Of a DNA stretch of 64,000 bases, positions 44,428 through 52,439 are shown in pieces. The notes beneath the pieces were generated by a model that saw only the letters and a program-made list of their open reading frames with translations, was not told the origin of the DNA and ran no database searches. Numbering within the stretch: the stretch's first letter is position 1; every line of letters begins with the position of its first letter. The position numbers were made by a program, and so were the translations under genes. This stretch comes from Clostridium thermarum (GTDB lineage: Bacteria; Bacillota; Clostridia; Clostridiales; Clostridiaceae): contig NZ_CP040924.1 in NCBI RefSeq assembly GCF_006351925.1, positions 986,501 to 1,050,500 of the forward strand. The letters run 5' to 3'.

Positions 44428-45603
44428 ATGTCAAAAACAGAAATAAGAAAAGAGTTTCTTCCTTATTCACTGCCAATGATTGAAGAAGAAGAAATAAATG
44501 AAGTTACAGCAGCATTAAAATCCGGCTGGATAGCCAAGGGACCGAGAACAATAGAGTTAGAGAAGAGGTTTGCTGAATTTGTAGGAGCAAAGCATGCCAT
44601 TGCCATGAATTCCTGCACTGCAGCCTTACATATAGCTTTGATTGCAGCAGGGGTAGGGCCCGGGGATGAAGTAATCACAACCCCCATGACCTTTTCCGCC
44701 ACTGCAAACACAATAATACACGCCGGAGCAACACCGGTATTTGTGGATATTGACCCTGAAACCTTCTGTATAGATCCGGCTAAAATAGAGGAGAAGATCA
44801 CAGATAGGACTAAGGCCATAGTGCCTGTACATTACTCCGGCCAGGCCTGCAACATGGATGAAATAAGAAGGATTGCGAAGAAGCATAACCTTTTTGTCTC
44901 TGAGGATGCTGCCCATGCTATCTATACGGAGTATAAGGGCAAATTTATTGGGGCAGAAGGAACAGCGGCCTGCTTTAGCTTTTATGCCACAAAAAACCTG
45001 GCTACAGGAGAAGGGGGCATGCTGACTACCAATGCTGATGATATAGCCGAAAAGGCAAGAGTATTGAGCTGTCACGGTATGACCAAGGCTGCCTGGAACA
45101 GGTACGGTAAGGGCGGAAACTGGAGATATGATATAGAATATCCGGGGTATAAGTACAACATGTTTGATATTCAGGCTGCCTTGGGACTCAGGCAGTTAGA
45201 TAAGATCCATAGGATGCAGGAGAGAAGAGAGGAAATAGCCAGGGTCTATAATGAGGTCTTTGGAGCAATGCCTCAGCTTATTATTCCTGAAGCTCCTTCC
45301 TATGCAAAACATTCCTGGCACTTATATGTACTGCAGCTGGACCTTAGCAGGCTTACAATAGACAGAGATAAGTTCATAGAAGAGATGGGCATTGAGAACA
45401 TAGGTGTAAGCGTACACTTTATACCTGTACACCTCATGTCCTATTATGTAAATACCTACGGCTATAAGAGAGGGGACTTCCCCATTACTGAAGCATATTT
45501 TGATAGGATTCTATCCCTGCCTTTATATCCATCCATGACTGATGAAGATGTAGAGGATGTAATATATGCTGTAAAGAGAATAGCAGAAAAGTATTCAAAA
45601 TAG
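44428..45603 (+). CDS. UDP-4-keto-6-deoxy sugar aminotransferase (PglE/WcfR-like)
   Basis: 391 residues from ATG 44428, with AGAGGTG upstream; an in-frame GTG at 44419 is less likely. DegT family: LPMIEEEEINEVTAALKSGWIAKGPRT, AMNSCTAALHIAL, MTFSATANTIIHAGATPVFVDI, EDAAHAIYTEYKG, and Schiff-base lysine in FYATKNLATGEGG (Lys about 189). The GWIAKGPRT and HSWHLYVLQ blocks place it with 4-aminotransferases that act on UDP-4-keto-6-deoxy-HexNAc. Substrate would come from the 31.1-kb dehydratase. No acetyltransferase gene is adjacent. It converges on the sugar transferase. Confidence 0.85.
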   Translation: MSKTEIRKEFLPYSLPMIEEEEINEVTAALKSGWIAKGPRTIELEKRFAEFVGAKHAIAMNSCTAALHIALIAAGVGPGDEVITTPMTFSATANTIIHAGATPVFVDIDPETFCIDPAKIEEKITDRTKAIVPVHYSGQACNMDEIRRIAKKHNLFVSEDAAHAIYTEYKGKFIGAEGTAACFSFYATKNLATGEGGMLTTNADDIAEKARVLSCHGMTKAAWNRYGKGGNWRYDIEYPGYKYNMFDIQAALGLRQLDKIHRMQERREEIARVYNEVFGAMPQLIIPEAPSYAKHSWHLYVLQLDLSRLTIDRDKFIEEMGIENIGVSVHFIPVHLMSYYVNTYGYKRGDFPITEAYFDRILSLPLYPSMTDEDVEDVIYAVKRIAEKYSK

Positions 45604-45628
45604 AAAAAGTGGCATGTGCCACTTTTTT
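45604..45628. terminator. Bidirectional terminator
   Basis: AAAAAGTGGCA-TG-TGCCACTTTTT stem of 11 bp, ending in T on both strands. It starts at the stop of the aminotransferase gene and ends just before the stop of the minus-strand sugar transferase, serving both. Confidence 0.85.
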
Positions 45629-46288
45629 TTACATTGCTCCTTCTTTTTTTAGAACTGCTGACAAGGTTTTGAACAAGATCTTGATATCATACCAGACAGT
45701 GAAATTTTTTATATAGGTCAAATCATAGGAGATAGTCTTGCCAAGCTCTATTTCCCCTCTGCCGCTGACCTGGGCAAGGCCTGTGATGCCAGGGCTAACA
45801 AGGAGCCGCTGTCTATACTCTTCAGGATAGAACTTGACTACATCCGGTATTTCAGGCCTTGGTCCCACAAGGCTCATATTTCCTATGAGCACATTAAAAA
45901 GCTGGGGCAGCTCATCTAAACTGGTCTTTCTCAGGAAGGCACCCACCTTTGTGATCCTGTTATCGCTTTTGCTTTGAAACACAAAATTGCTGATATCCTC
46001 AGGATTGATTTCCAGCTGCCGTTTAGCTTCAGCGTCTGCTACCATAGTCCTAAACTTGTATATAACAAAATTCTTACTGTCCTTACCTACTCTTACCTGC
46101 TTGAACAGGGCCGGCCCCTTGGAGTCCAACCTGATCATCACCATTATTATCAAAAAAACTGGCAAGAGGAGGATGATTCCAATAAGGGACAGGAGGATAT
46201 CCAATATCCTCTTGATAATAAAGTGAAATTTCTTATTTTCTATGTCTCTATGTATATCGATTATAATTCCCTTTGAAGCTTCTTCCAT
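45629..46288 (-). CDS. Initiating sugar-phosphate transferase (PglC/WcfS-like)
   Basis: 219 residues, short form of the polyisoprenyl-phosphate hexose-1-phosphate transferase family. One re-entrant helix ([23 protein letters not shown], about 27-50), then [20 protein letters not shown], the DE-containing [27 protein letters not shown], and [16 protein letters not shown]. It loads the first sugar phosphate onto undecaprenyl phosphate at the inner membrane. The convergent aminotransferase suggests an amino-6-deoxy-HexNAc as primer. It is the only initiating transferase seen in the window. Confidence 0.93.
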   Translation of the reverse strand: MEEASKGIIIDIHRDIENKKFHFIIKRILDILLSLIGIILLLPVFLIIMVMIRLDSKGPALFKQVRVGKDSKNFVIYKFRTMVADAEAKRQLEINPEDISNFVFQSKSDNRITKVGAFLRKTSLDELPQLFNVLIGNMSLVGPRPEIPDVVKFYPEEYRQRLLVSPGITGLAQVSGRGEIELGKTISYDLTYIKNFTVWYDIKILFKTLSAVLKKEGAM

Positions 46289-46412
46289 TATTACACCTAC
46301 TTAAGAGAGTATTTTACCTAAATAATATAGCAGATAAAGTGCTGCACTTCAACATATAATTGATAGATTGCTTGTACTTATTATGTAATTATATTTACCC
46401 TGAACAGTACGG

Positions 46413-46441
46413 TTGAATACAAAGTATTGAAGGTATATAAT
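46413..46441 (+). promoter_or_regulatory. Promoter of the third polymerase/ligase gene
   Basis: TTGAAT (46413-46418), 17 bases, TATAAT (46436-46441), 40 bases before the ATG at 46481. The divergent spacer (46289-46480) also has to hold the sugar transferase promoter. Confidence 0.65.
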
Positions 46442-46480
46442 AGAGTATAGCATGACAAAATTGTAGTTTAGGAGATTAAT

Positions 46481-47704
46481 ATGAGCCGTTTCAGAAGTAT
46501 TATATTTTATCTTTTCAGTACATATTTATTTTTAACACCCTTATTGCCTTTAAAAGTGATGGTGCTCAATAGACCTATCCCCACGGCAGATTTGCTCTTG
46601 CTCACTATTTTTATGCTTTACTTTATCTACCTGACAGGCTTTAAAGAAAACCGCGGGAAGTTCTGGAATAACCTGAAGGCTTTTTTCTGTGATAAATTCA
46701 ATGTGGCCCTGATGATTTTATTTGCTGCTATGACCATCTCCATATTCTATGCTAAAGATAGAGGCATTGCCATAAGTGAAACCTTTAGACTGGGGTCCTT
46801 TGCAGCCCTGGTGTACATAATTCAGACTGAATACCGAAGCTCAGAGCGGCACTTGAAAATATTGAAGGTGTGCTTAGCTTCTGCCGCTGTGGTTGCTTGC
46901 TTTGGTATATACCAGTATTTTACCAATTATAATTTGAACCCGGAATTTATATACAGTGATACAAATACCAAGAGAATTACCTCAACCCTAGACAATCCAA
47001 ATACCTTGGCGGCCTACCTGATATTATTTCTCTTTCCGGTGATAATTCTGGCGGCAAAGGTGAAGGACCTTAAGTATAAGTTCCTCTATGCAGCCATGGC
47101 ACTGATCTTTGCTGTCAATATCTTCTTCACTGGTTCAAGAAGCGTATTCCTGGGTGGGGTTGCTGCATTAGCAGTGCTTGTTTTTCTGGTGAGCTGGAAG
47201 TATATCTGGGTACTTGGGTCTCTATCCCTGATGAGTCTGTTATTTAAGCCCCTTAACTCCAGAATCTTTTCTATCTTTGATGCCTCCCTTAATTCCTCAA
47301 GGGTAAAGCTATGGGCAGCAGGCTTGAAAATGATTCAGAACAATCCCATCTTTGGGGTGGGAAACGGCAACTATGTCACAAATTATAATGACTATGTAGA
47401 CAGGTATCCACACTTAAGATATCAGGATTACAGGGACTTTCCCTCCCATAATTCCTATATCAAGGTGTGGAGTGAGTTAGGTATCTTAGGCATACTGGCC
47501 TTTATATCCCTGGTGGTCTTATCGGTAAAGAAGGTCTATGACTGCATAAAAGATTGCAGGGATAATTGGCTGAAGGCATTTTACACAGGCTTTCTTTGTT
47601 CTCTTTGCGGCTTTTATGTAATGAACTTCTTTGACAACCTGCTCTTTGTACCCAAGGTTGCCCTGTATTTCTGGACCTTCATTTCTGTGAGGAAAATTAA
47701 ATAA
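46481..47704 (+). CDS. O-antigen ligase/Wzy-family membrane protein
   Basis: 407 residues, about 10-11 helices. The family region is SSRVKLWAAGLKMIQNNPIFGVGNGNYV (about 270-300) and then FPSHNSYIKVWSELGILGIL (about 318-337), which is the standard Wzy_C/WaaL domain. The compact loop and conserved R...W..G...I...P..G.G.G pattern are closer to ligase-type proteins than the 36.8-kb Wzy. It is transcribed alone between terminators. It may ligate glycans to protein or to a secondary acceptor; this is inference. Confidence 0.82.
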   Translation: MSRFRSIIFYLFSTYLFLTPLLPLKVMVLNRPIPTADLLLLTIFMLYFIYLTGFKENRGKFWNNLKAFFCDKFNVALMILFAAMTISIFYAKDRGIAISETFRLGSFAALVYIIQTEYRSSERHLKILKVCLASAAVVACFGIYQYFTNYNLNPEFIYSDTNTKRITSTLDNPNTLAAYLILFLFPVIILAAKVKDLKYKFLYAAMALIFAVNIFFTGSRSVFLGGVAALAVLVFLVSWKYIWVLGSLSLMSLLFKPLNSRIFSIFDASLNSSRVKLWAAGLKMIQNNPIFGVGNGNYVTNYNDYVDRYPHLRYQDYRDFPSHNSYIKVWSELGILGILAFISLVVLSVKKVYDCIKDCRDNWLKAFYTGFLCSLCGFYVMNFFDNLLFVPKVALYFWTFISVRKIK

Positions 47705-47730
47705 TTTGTATAAATCAGGCTCTTTCAGAT

Positions 47731-47770
47731 AAAAAACCGCGTATTAACGACACGGTTTTTTAATTTTTTT
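47731..47770 (+). terminator. Terminator
   Basis: AAAAAACCGCG (47731-47741) pairs with CACGGTTTTTT (47751-47761; one G-T), followed by AATTTTTTT. Confidence 0.75.
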
Positions 47771-47856
47771 AAAATTATTTTTAAACATAGCTCGGATTTT
47801 GTAGTATAATGTTATCATGAGGCGGACTGGCCCTTAGGTTTTTGTGAGGTGATATT

Positions 47857-49890
47857 TTGAGGCTTAAAAGAATTTTTAACAATAGAATGGTGGCGCTGGT
47901 AATGGTGTCCGCCATGTTGGCAGGTTATTCAAAAAAAGTACAAGCTATCGGCAGTCTGGATTTAAACGGCGATGGTATAGTTGATATGGAAGATTACCAT
48001 TTAGCTGTGAACTACTATGAAAAAGCAGACAAGCTCTATGATGTGAACGGTGACGGCCATGTGGACGTATATGACATGACCCTTATATCCAAGGGTTTTG
48101 ATGAAAAGTTTGCAGACAACGACTATTACTCCATAGGCAATACCCACAGCAACTTGCTGAACTCCTCCTATGTGGTGGTAGACGGGGACCTGGTGTATTA
48201 CAGAAACACTCAGGACAAAAATAAACTGTATAAATCTAAATTAAACAGTGAATTAAAGGTGAAGCTTACTGATGACCAGGTATCAAGTCTTAATTTAATA
48301 GGGAATAAGATCTACTATAGAAATGGCAGTGACGGCGGTAAAATTTATTCAATCAAAATTGACGGCAGTGGAAGGACCTTGGTAGTTTCTGTACCGGTAG
48401 AGGACTTTACAGTTTCAGGTCAATATATATACTATAAATCTTCTGCAGATAAAAAGCTTTATAAATCCAGCTTAAACGGTCAAGGAAGTGTCCTCATATC
48501 TGAGGAGCCTGTAAATAAATTTATTGTGAGAGGCACCACCATCTACTATATTAACAGCAGCCAAGGGAACCTGCTTTTTAGAATTAATATTGATGGTACG
48601 GGCAAAATGCCTGTGAGCTCAGTACAGGTAACAAACTTTGCCTATGATGAGGGCAGGATCTACTATGTCAGCGGCGTTGACAGTAAGATTTATTCCATGA
48701 ACTTAGAAGGAAATGATTTGATAAAGGTAGCGGACTACACGGCCTTTTCTTTAAATGTAAACAATGGATTCATATATTATACGGCCAGGGAAGACGGAAG
48801 ACTGTATAAGATGAAAACTGACGGCAGTGAAAGGACTGCAATGCAAAATGAAAAGCTGCCATTGGACAGTAACAGTGCCAAGCTCCTGATGGATGGCAAT
48901 TGGATCTTCTATACCAATGCCTCTGATGAGAACAGGCTTTATAAAATAACCACCGAAGGAAATTCAAAGAAGGACATGGAAACTGTGGTTGAAGGAAGGG
49001 TGGCAGTTTCTCAATCACTTAACTTAAGGCAGGGCCCATCAACTACTGACAAGGTAATTGGGTCCCTGTATAACGGAGCAAAGGTTGAGATCATCGGAGA
49101 AAAGGTAAATCAAGGTATTCTTTGGTTTAAGATTAACGTGGATATAAATGGAACCATCACCACCGGCTATGTAGCCTCTGCCTATATATTGACCATAAAC
49201 GATGACAGAATGGGTACAAGACTTGGTGTCCTATCGGGCAAGTATGAGTCCAACGGGGATCCAGGTATTATATCCAACCTCCCCAGTGACAGGGGAGGCA
49301 AATCCTACGGAGCTTGGCAGTTTGCATCCAAGGTTGGTACAGTGGACAACTTCCTGGTATATTTGGCAGATACTAATGTAAACTTCTATACCCTTCTGTC
49401 TAACGCTAAAAAGGCCGACGGGGGAACCTTTGGCACCAATTTTGATGCCCGGTGGAAGGCACTGGCGGCCCTGCACTACGATGAGTTCTTAGCCCTTCAA
49501 AGAGATTACGTTAAAAAGCTCTATTATGACAGGGCAGTGGACCTCATATTCAAAAACACCGGTATAGATACAAATCAAAAGAGCTTTGCCTTCAGAAATG
49601 CAGTCTGGTCTACAGCAGTGCAGCATGGGGTTTACGGCGCCGGAGGGCCCACAGGATCTTATACTAAGAATGGGGTAATCATAGCGGCCTATCTGCAAAA
49701 TCCTGTGGATGAATTGGACTTTATAAAGAAGATTTATTTGGAAAGGGCTAAGTTAGATGTTTATTTTGCAAGCTATGATCCCAGCAACCCCGGAGATGCA
49801 GCCTTGCTTAACGGCCTGAAAACCAGATTTATCAATGAGGGAAATGATGCCGTAGCAATTTATAACTATGAGTTAAGCAGAAATCAATAG
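47857..49890 (+). CDS. Secreted dockerin-beta-propeller-SH3b-lysozyme-like wall enzyme
   Basis: 677 residues from TTG 47857 (GAGGTGA upstream). Order: signal peptide (1-31); a type-I dockerin-like pair of calcium loops right after it (LDLNGDGIVDMEDYHLAV about 34-51 and YDVNGDGHVDVYDMTLI about 61-77); six or so YYxN/LYK beta-propeller repeats of DUF5050 type (about 95-370); an SH3b domain (about 378-448; LNLRQGPSTTDKVIGSL); and a C-terminal domain (about 452-677) with GKYESNGDPG and GGKSYGAWQFAS, resembling the lysozyme-like domain of VgrG-related and phage wall hydrolases, Glu about 462 being the catalytic candidate. The dockerin may plug into the cohesin protein encoded at 50.7 kb. Confidence 0.8.
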   Translation: MRLKRIFNNRMVALVMVSAMLAGYSKKVQAIGSLDLNGDGIVDMEDYHLAVNYYEKADKLYDVNGDGHVDVYDMTLISKGFDEKFADNDYYSIGNTHSNLLNSSYVVVDGDLVYYRNTQDKNKLYKSKLNSELKVKLTDDQVSSLNLIGNKIYYRNGSDGGKIYSIKIDGSGRTLVVSVPVEDFTVSGQYIYYKSSADKKLYKSSLNGQGSVLISEEPVNKFIVRGTTIYYINSSQGNLLFRINIDGTGKMPVSSVQVTNFAYDEGRIYYVSGVDSKIYSMNLEGNDLIKVADYTAFSLNVNNGFIYYTAREDGRLYKMKTDGSERTAMQNEKLPLDSNSAKLLMDGNWIFYTNASDENRLYKITTEGNSKKDMETVVEGRVAVSQSLNLRQGPSTTDKVIGSLYNGAKVEIIGEKVNQGILWFKINVDINGTITTGYVASAYILTINDDRMGTRLGVLSGKYESNGDPGIISNLPSDRGGKSYGAWQFASKVGTVDNFLVYLADTNVNFYTLLSNAKKADGGTFGTNFDARWKALAALHYDEFLALQRDYVKKLYYDRAVDLIFKNTGIDTNQKSFAFRNAVWSTAVQHGVYGAGGPTGSYTKNGVIIAAYLQNPVDELDFIKKIYLERAKLDVYFASYDPSNPGDAALLNGLKTRFINEGNDAVAIYNYELSRNQ

Positions 49891-49922
49891 GCTTACATTG
49901 ATTTCCAGGAGGTGTATGAGAT

Positions 49923-50570
49923 ATGAAAAAATTCGTTATAGCAATATTTGCAATAGCTGTTGCTGTTTCCGTGTTTATATTTAAGGATTTTAAGAAGGAG
50001 CCTGCTAAGGTATCGGAAAGTCCGCAGGTAGAGCAAAAGGATAATACCGGTGACAAGGATCCGGCGAAGGAAACGGAAGATCCACAGAAGTCACCTGAAA
50101 ATGGAGAAGATGAACCGGCACAGGTGCCTGTGGATGAAACAGAAACGCCTGCCACAGACCTGCCAGCAGATAAGGAAGATAAGGATAGTTCCGAAGGCAA
50201 CAGCAGGCCGGAGACCTTTTATGTAGAAGAATTAATCCTGAACTACTCAAATCTCTATCCTGCGGTAGTAAGTAAAGATAATATAGATTCTTCAGTTCTG
50301 GACAACGTAATAATGCCGGATAGCGAATTCAGCACTTATGTGAGCAAACAGGTGGCAGACTACAAGGCCAAAAAGGCCACCATAGAATTTGTGACCTTCG
50401 ATATCGAAAGCATCAAAGACAAAGACAAGGACAGTTTTGAAGTTACCGTTAACCAGGTAATTGCTGTAACCATAGGGGGAAAGACGGAGGAGAAACAAGA
50501 AAAAGCTGCCTACATCGTGAAATTCACAAAAGAAAGAATGGGCATAAGTCAATTAATAATTAGTAATTAG
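49923..50570 (+). CDS. Membrane-anchored protein with acidic linker, unknown domain
   Basis: 215 residues: a signal-anchor helix (about 3-22), a Pro/Glu/Asp-rich linker (about 27-98), and a C-terminal alpha+beta domain (about 99-215; FYVEELILNYSNLYPAVVSK..., VTVNQVIAVTIGGKTEEK, KAAYIVKFTKERMG). That domain resembles the NTF2-like domains at the ends of TcaA/YvbJ-type wall proteins, but I am not sure. RBS GGAGGTG, 33 bases after the dockerin gene, so both are probably one transcript. It may help hold the wall enzyme at the membrane or sense wall state. Confidence 0.65.
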   Translation: MKKFVIAIFAIAVAVSVFIFKDFKKEPAKVSESPQVEQKDNTGDKDPAKETEDPQKSPENGEDEPAQVPVDETETPATDLPADKEDKDSSEGNSRPETFYVEELILNYSNLYPAVVSKDNIDSSVLDNVIMPDSEFSTYVSKQVADYKAKKATIEFVTFDIESIKDKDKDSFEVTVNQVIAVTIGGKTEEKQEKAAYIVKFTKERMGISQLIISN

Positions 50571-50700
50571 TAGTGAGTAATTAAGGTGGACATTTTTTAG
50601 CGAAAGTTAAAAAATGTCTTTTTATTATATATATTAAAGAAAGTCAGCCTTTTGGGCTGACTTTCATCCTTAATTACTCATTGCTCATTACTAATTATTT
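50556..50700. repeat. Dispersed intergenic repeat, copy B: palindromic unit of about 145 bp
   Basis: A left arm beginning AATAATTAGTAATTAG and ending GAGTAATTAAGG (50556-50587) is inverted at 50668-50700 (CCTTAATTACTC...TACTAATTATT) over about 32 bases with roughly 27 matches. Inside are two hairpins: ACATTTTTTA/TAAAAAATGT (about 50590-50618, then T-run) and AAAGTCAGCC/GGCTGACTTT (50640-50664). The left arm contains the TAG stop of the 49.9-kb gene. It also acts as terminator for both convergent genes. Confidence 0.7.
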
Positions 50701-50721
50701 TTGATCATTATTCGTTACCGA

Positions 50722-52164
50722 TTATTCGAATATTTTTCTGGCTATGTCTTCTGACACCACAGTGGGTCCGCCTAGCAGATAGATCTTTTTAACTTCGCTC
50801 CTTCGTGCGCTTAACTTAGTTATTACGTTATTGGACATGTCTGGGCTTGTTAATATTATGGGAGCACCGTAGCGGCCTGCCAGGGCGGAGCTGGATAGGG
50901 CGTCCGCAAAGTGTGTTCCTGTTGCTACAAAGGCATTGGCAAAGTTGAAGTCCCCTGCAAAGGAGCTTAATATTAAGGCATTGGTCTCATAGCGGTTGAT
51001 GCCGTAAATCCTCTTTGGATTAGGGAAGGTCTTCATCAAGGTATCGTTAATTAAAGCTGGTCCTCCGATGACATTGGTGTTCTTTATCACACCGTTGGCA
51101 ATTACCTTTTTTACTGAAGGATCCATAGCCTGTGGAGCGGTCAGTAATATAGGCGCTTTTTTGTAGGCTGCCAAGGATGCTATAGACAGGGCATCTGGAT
51201 AGTTAGTGCCGGTTACCACAAAGGCCGTCTGGCTTGAGGACAGATGCTTTGCCACCTGGGCAGAGGTTTCGTATCTGTTTGCTCCGGCGATTCTGGTAAC
51301 ATTTAAGCCAAGGCTCTTTAACTTATTTTCAACTATTGGAGAGATAACACCAGTACCTCCCACAATAAAGGCTGTCTTTGCCTTTAACCGCTTAATTTCC
51401 TGTTCCACTGATGGATCCAAGGCTGTTGAGTAACTCAACAGTATGGGTGCATTATACTTTCCTGCCAAAGGGGTTGCGCATAAGGCATCCGGATAATCCT
51501 GACCGGTAGCAATTACTATGTAATCTGATTGAGACCAACCGGCCTTTGAAATTTCAACAGAGGTACTGTATCTGTTACTGCCGGCATAACGCGAGAACTC
51601 TTTGGAACCGATGCTTAAAACAAAGGGACTTGCAGTATAGCTGATGGGCTTTGTTACTACAGAATCATCCGCCAGCTTAATTCTGACATTATTGCCTGGA
51701 TTACTTAGACCTGAGTTGTCACTGATGGTCTGCAGGGTCATGCTGCCGGATCTTAAGGCCTGGGCCTTTATTACAAAAAGTGTTGAGGCAGTACTTGTTA
51801 GGCCTGTTCTGTTTCCCTTTAACAGTGCGCTGAAGCTGATATAGCCGGTGGAGCGGTTGTCTACTAAAATAGCGCTGTTCACATCCTGATTATTAAAGAG
51901 GGTTCCCTTCTCTATGCCCACAATGTTCAGGAGGGTTGGATCATACTTGAAATCCAAAGTGGCGCCATAGAGGTTTGAAACATTTTTTATATTTACTGAA
52001 ATATCAAAATACGTCCCAGTGGATAAGCTATCCTTATCTATGGAGTATGAGATTGTGGTGCTGGATGCCTGTACTGATACGGTGCTGCTTACGGCAGAAA
52101 TTGATAGGGCGAAAACAAAAAAACAAAAATAACTTAATGCTTTTTTCAACGATTTTCTTCTCAT
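50722..52164 (-). CDS. Cohesin-CWB2 surface anchoring protein
   Basis: 480 residues, minus strand: a signal peptide (1-33, cleavage near VQASS), then a cohesin-type domain (about 35-175) with SIDKDSLSTGTYFDISVNIKNV, LYGATLDFKYDPTLLNIVGIEKGTLF, GYISFSALLKG, and STLFVIKAQALRSGSMTL, which are the order and wording of type-I cohesins. Three CWB2 repeats follow (about 185-480: IATGQDYPDALCATPLAGKY, VVTGTNYPDALSIASLAAYK, VATGTHFADALSSSALAGRY). It should present a cohesin at the cell surface, tethered through the wall polysaccharide. The dockerin protein 0.8 kb away is the obvious candidate partner. Confidence 0.87.
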   Translation of the reverse strand: MRRKSLKKALSYFCFFVFALSISAVSSTVSVQASSTTISYSIDKDSLSTGTYFDISVNIKNVSNLYGATLDFKYDPTLLNIVGIEKGTLFNNQDVNSAILVDNRSTGYISFSALLKGNRTGLTSTASTLFVIKAQALRSGSMTLQTISDNSGLSNPGNNVRIKLADDSVVTKPISYTASPFVLSIGSKEFSRYAGSNRYSTSVEISKAGWSQSDYIVIATGQDYPDALCATPLAGKYNAPILLSYSTALDPSVEQEIKRLKAKTAFIVGGTGVISPIVENKLKSLGLNVTRIAGANRYETSAQVAKHLSSSQTAFVVTGTNYPDALSIASLAAYKKAPILLTAPQAMDPSVKKVIANGVIKNTNVIGGPALINDTLMKTFPNPKRIYGINRYETNALILSSFAGDFNFANAFVATGTHFADALSSSALAGRYGAPIILTSPDMSNNVITKLSARRSEVKKIYLLGGPTVVSEDIARKIFE

Positions 52165-52255
52165 ATCTTACCTTCTTTCACTGTTTTTTATAAATAATTG
52201 AAGTAAATTAAAATTATATACGTATATTGTGTATAATTCTGTATTTACATCTACG

Positions 52256-52284
52256 ATTATAGCACAAAGAATTCGTTTTTTGAA
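52256..52284 (-). promoter_or_regulatory. Promoter of the cohesin gene
   Basis: On the minus strand TTCAAA (52284-52279), 17 bases, TATAAT (52261-52256), 92 bases before the ATG. The palindrome TATACGTATA occurs on both sides, at 52217-52226 (leader) and 52304-52313 (upstream). Confidence 0.6.
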
Positions 52285-52337
52285 CTAAACCTTTCATTAA
52301 CTTTATACGTATATTTAAGAGAAAAGGACACATACTT

Positions 52338-52368
52338 TTGTCAAAGTGTGTAAATCAGGTGATATAAT
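52338..52368 (+). promoter_or_regulatory. Promoter of the first LCP gene
   Basis: TTGTCA (52338-52343), 19 bases, TATAAT (52363-52368), 72 bases before the ATG at 52440. Divergent from the cohesin promoter; the palindromes between could coordinate both. Confidence 0.5.
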
Positions 52369-52439
52369 GTGTGTTGAAATAGTTCTTAATTAGGCATATA
52401 ATACGTAATGTATGACATTGTGACAGATGGAGGGTAACC

